Shown here piece after piece: positions 63,353 to 64,000 of a stretch of DNA of 64,000 nt; the stretch's first letter is position 1; each line of letters begins with the position of its first letter. The position numbers and the translations under genes were made by a program. Origin of the DNA: Bradyrhizobium sp. CSA112 (GTDB lineage Bacteria; Pseudomonadota; Alphaproteobacteria; Rhizobiales; Xanthobacteraceae). Location: the NCBI RefSeq assembly GCF_029051645.1, contig NZ_JAACFS010000005.1, positions 186,001-250,000 of the forward strand, given 5' to 3'. The notes beneath the pieces were generated by a model. The model did no database searches. It saw nothing but the letters and a program-made list of their open reading frames with translations, and had not been told where the DNA came from.

Positions 63353-63535
63353 CTATCGCGCGTTCGCCCTCGCGTCTTTGTTGCGATACCGGTTCCAGTT
63401 GGCAATCACGGCCTCGTATCTAACCGGCTTGGTGGGCAAAGGATCGAATTGCCTGACGGGCAAATCAGCTAGATGTTTTGTCCAGTCGCTCTCGCAAAAA
63501 TATTCTGCTTTCGTTCTCACCCAAATCAGTCGCAT
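63353..63535 (-). CDS. Possible very small hypothetical protein
   Basis: Sixty residues starting MRLIWVRTKAEYFCESDWTK. That opening resembles very small unassigned proteins I remember from Bradyrhizobium (MRLIWV...YFC..DWT), which is the only support. There is no recognised domain, and the ribosome site is unclear. It converges with the histidine-phosphatase gene. Confidence 0.4.
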   Translation of the reverse strand: MRLIWVRTKAEYFCESDWTKHLADLPVRQFDPLPTKPVRYEAVIANWNRYRNKDARANAR

Positions 63536-63574
63536 AACCCCGCCCGTCTCACGGCAGATGAGGGGCGCTGGCCA

Positions 63575-63950
63575 TCGTCACTGACGTGCGGTGAGATGCG
63601 ATGGACGCAGATGGCGCGCTAGACGTACGCGCCTTAAGCGTACGGTGAAGTCGTGTGGTTCGGGCGTCGCGGTGCTGGCGCTAAGTTGCGCGGAATTTTC
63701 TGCGTGGCGACGGAGGCAAAAGAGCCGTTCTCCGGGAAGAGCACGAAGTAAGCCGTAAAGCCATTGCGCAGGGAAGGCCGGAATGCTCCCGCTGCCCTGT
63801 ATGCTCGTGTGCAGTTTTGTTTGCGCAAATCGCACGCGAGACCGCGGGTGCAGCAAGCACCCGGTCTTCCCTGCGCCCTCTGATTGGAGAGGGCCAAACG
63901 AAGATGCACACCTCGGGCGCAATGCGCCGCGAGATCGCGAAGTCACATCT
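63575..63950. repeat. Dispersed Bradyrhizobium-type repeat, probably non-coding
   Basis: The sequence around GGGAAGAGCACGAAGTAAGC and the following GCGCAGGGAAGGCCGGAATG is one I remember as occurring many times in Bradyrhizobium and related genomes, where overlapping frames are often annotated as hypothetical proteins. It fills the right end of the window except for a family A repeat. No promoter or ribosome site is seen. Confidence 0.6.
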
Positions 63951-63952
63951 GC

Positions 63953-64000
63953 GTAGGATGGGATGGGTAGAGCGCAGCGAAACCCATCACCGCATGCGCA
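63953..64000. repeat. Intergenic palindromic repeat, family A, cut by window edge
   Basis: It begins GTAGGATGGGATGGGTAGAG, with a small internal duplication, and continues GCGCAGCGAAACCCATCACC as in the copies at 9675 and 27010. The right arm lies beyond the window. Confidence 0.85.

Noticed and set aside
63578..63946. 122-residue open frame on the minus strand
   Set aside because: Lies in a sequence I take to be a dispersed non-coding repeat; competing frames and no ribosome site.

Overview
This 64 kb window looks like chromosomal DNA from an alphaproteobacterium of the Bradyrhizobium / Nitrobacteraceae group. The evidence is high GC content, a Porin_2-type porin, a core block in the order dapA-mscL-smpB ... 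rpoZ-rsh-pdxJ-acpS-lepB-rnc-era-recO-parC, a magnesium-type HemB, an LdtR-type MarR regulator, and many short intergenic palindromes of kinds I associate with Bradyrhizobium. No transposase, integrase, phage gene, CRISPR array or rRNA gene was seen. One tRNA gene is present, tRNA-Ser(GCU), with a partial duplicate of its 3' end nearby.

Layout. 1-2514: an edge-truncated hypothetical gene, a TPR protein, a conserved hypothetical protein and tRNA-Ser. 2515-3503: about 1 kb without a convincing gene. 3504-9669: porin, soluble lytic transglycosylase, dapA, mscL, smpB. 9790-12023: a peroxiredoxin, a family-5 uracil-DNA glycosylase and an NYN-domain protein. 12377-23367: the housekeeping block from rpoZ to parC. 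23608-28459: metal handling (CDF efflux pump, chromate operon chrB-chrA) and an MFS transporter. 28491-31438: a small hypothetical protein, a TSUP permease, an EamA permease and a GNAT acetyltransferase. 31480-38105: a divergent arsenic island. 38282-43825: a class III nucleotide cyclase, a beta-lactamase-fold serine hydrolase and two MFS exporters. 44010-46031: a secreted animal-type haem peroxidase. 46377-49930: a flotillin / YqiJ / PspA membrane operon. 50052-54330: mntH, bpt, an RDD protein, hemB. 54514-56691: a DUF6163-like protein, ldtR and an LprI-like protein. 56909-61173: a CUT1 ABC importer. 61293-63332: small proteins and a histidine phosphatase. 63353-64000: one possible tiny gene and a dispersed repeat.

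How the genes may work together. The arsenic island has two arms from one control region. Rightward: arsR2, a low-molecular-weight-phosphatase-type arsC, an AqpS-like channel, and a glutaredoxin-type arsC, all overlapping. Leftward: arsR1, a flavin monooxygenase-like enzyme with a cysteine-rich tail, two MFS transporters and a RidA protein. There is no ArsB or Acr3 pump, so arsenite would have to leave through AqpS or the MFS proteins. The manganese importer mntH and the haem peroxidase share a TTGCAA-type dyad that resembles a Mur box, which suggests common metal-responsive control.

The most unusual object is the 48800-49930 gene. Its C-terminal two thirds is a PspA/IM30 coiled coil. Its first ~155 residues look like the N-terminal region of a TnpB (IS200/IS605 OrfB) protein without the RuvC nuclease. 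A strong Shine-Dalgarno sequence sits just before an internal ATG at the domain junction. It heads an operon with YqiJ and flotillin. At least seven families of intergenic palindromes occur; two different families carry the same 39-bp hairpin module in their middle. All functional calls are from reading the translated sequence and remembered family features; no database search was run.
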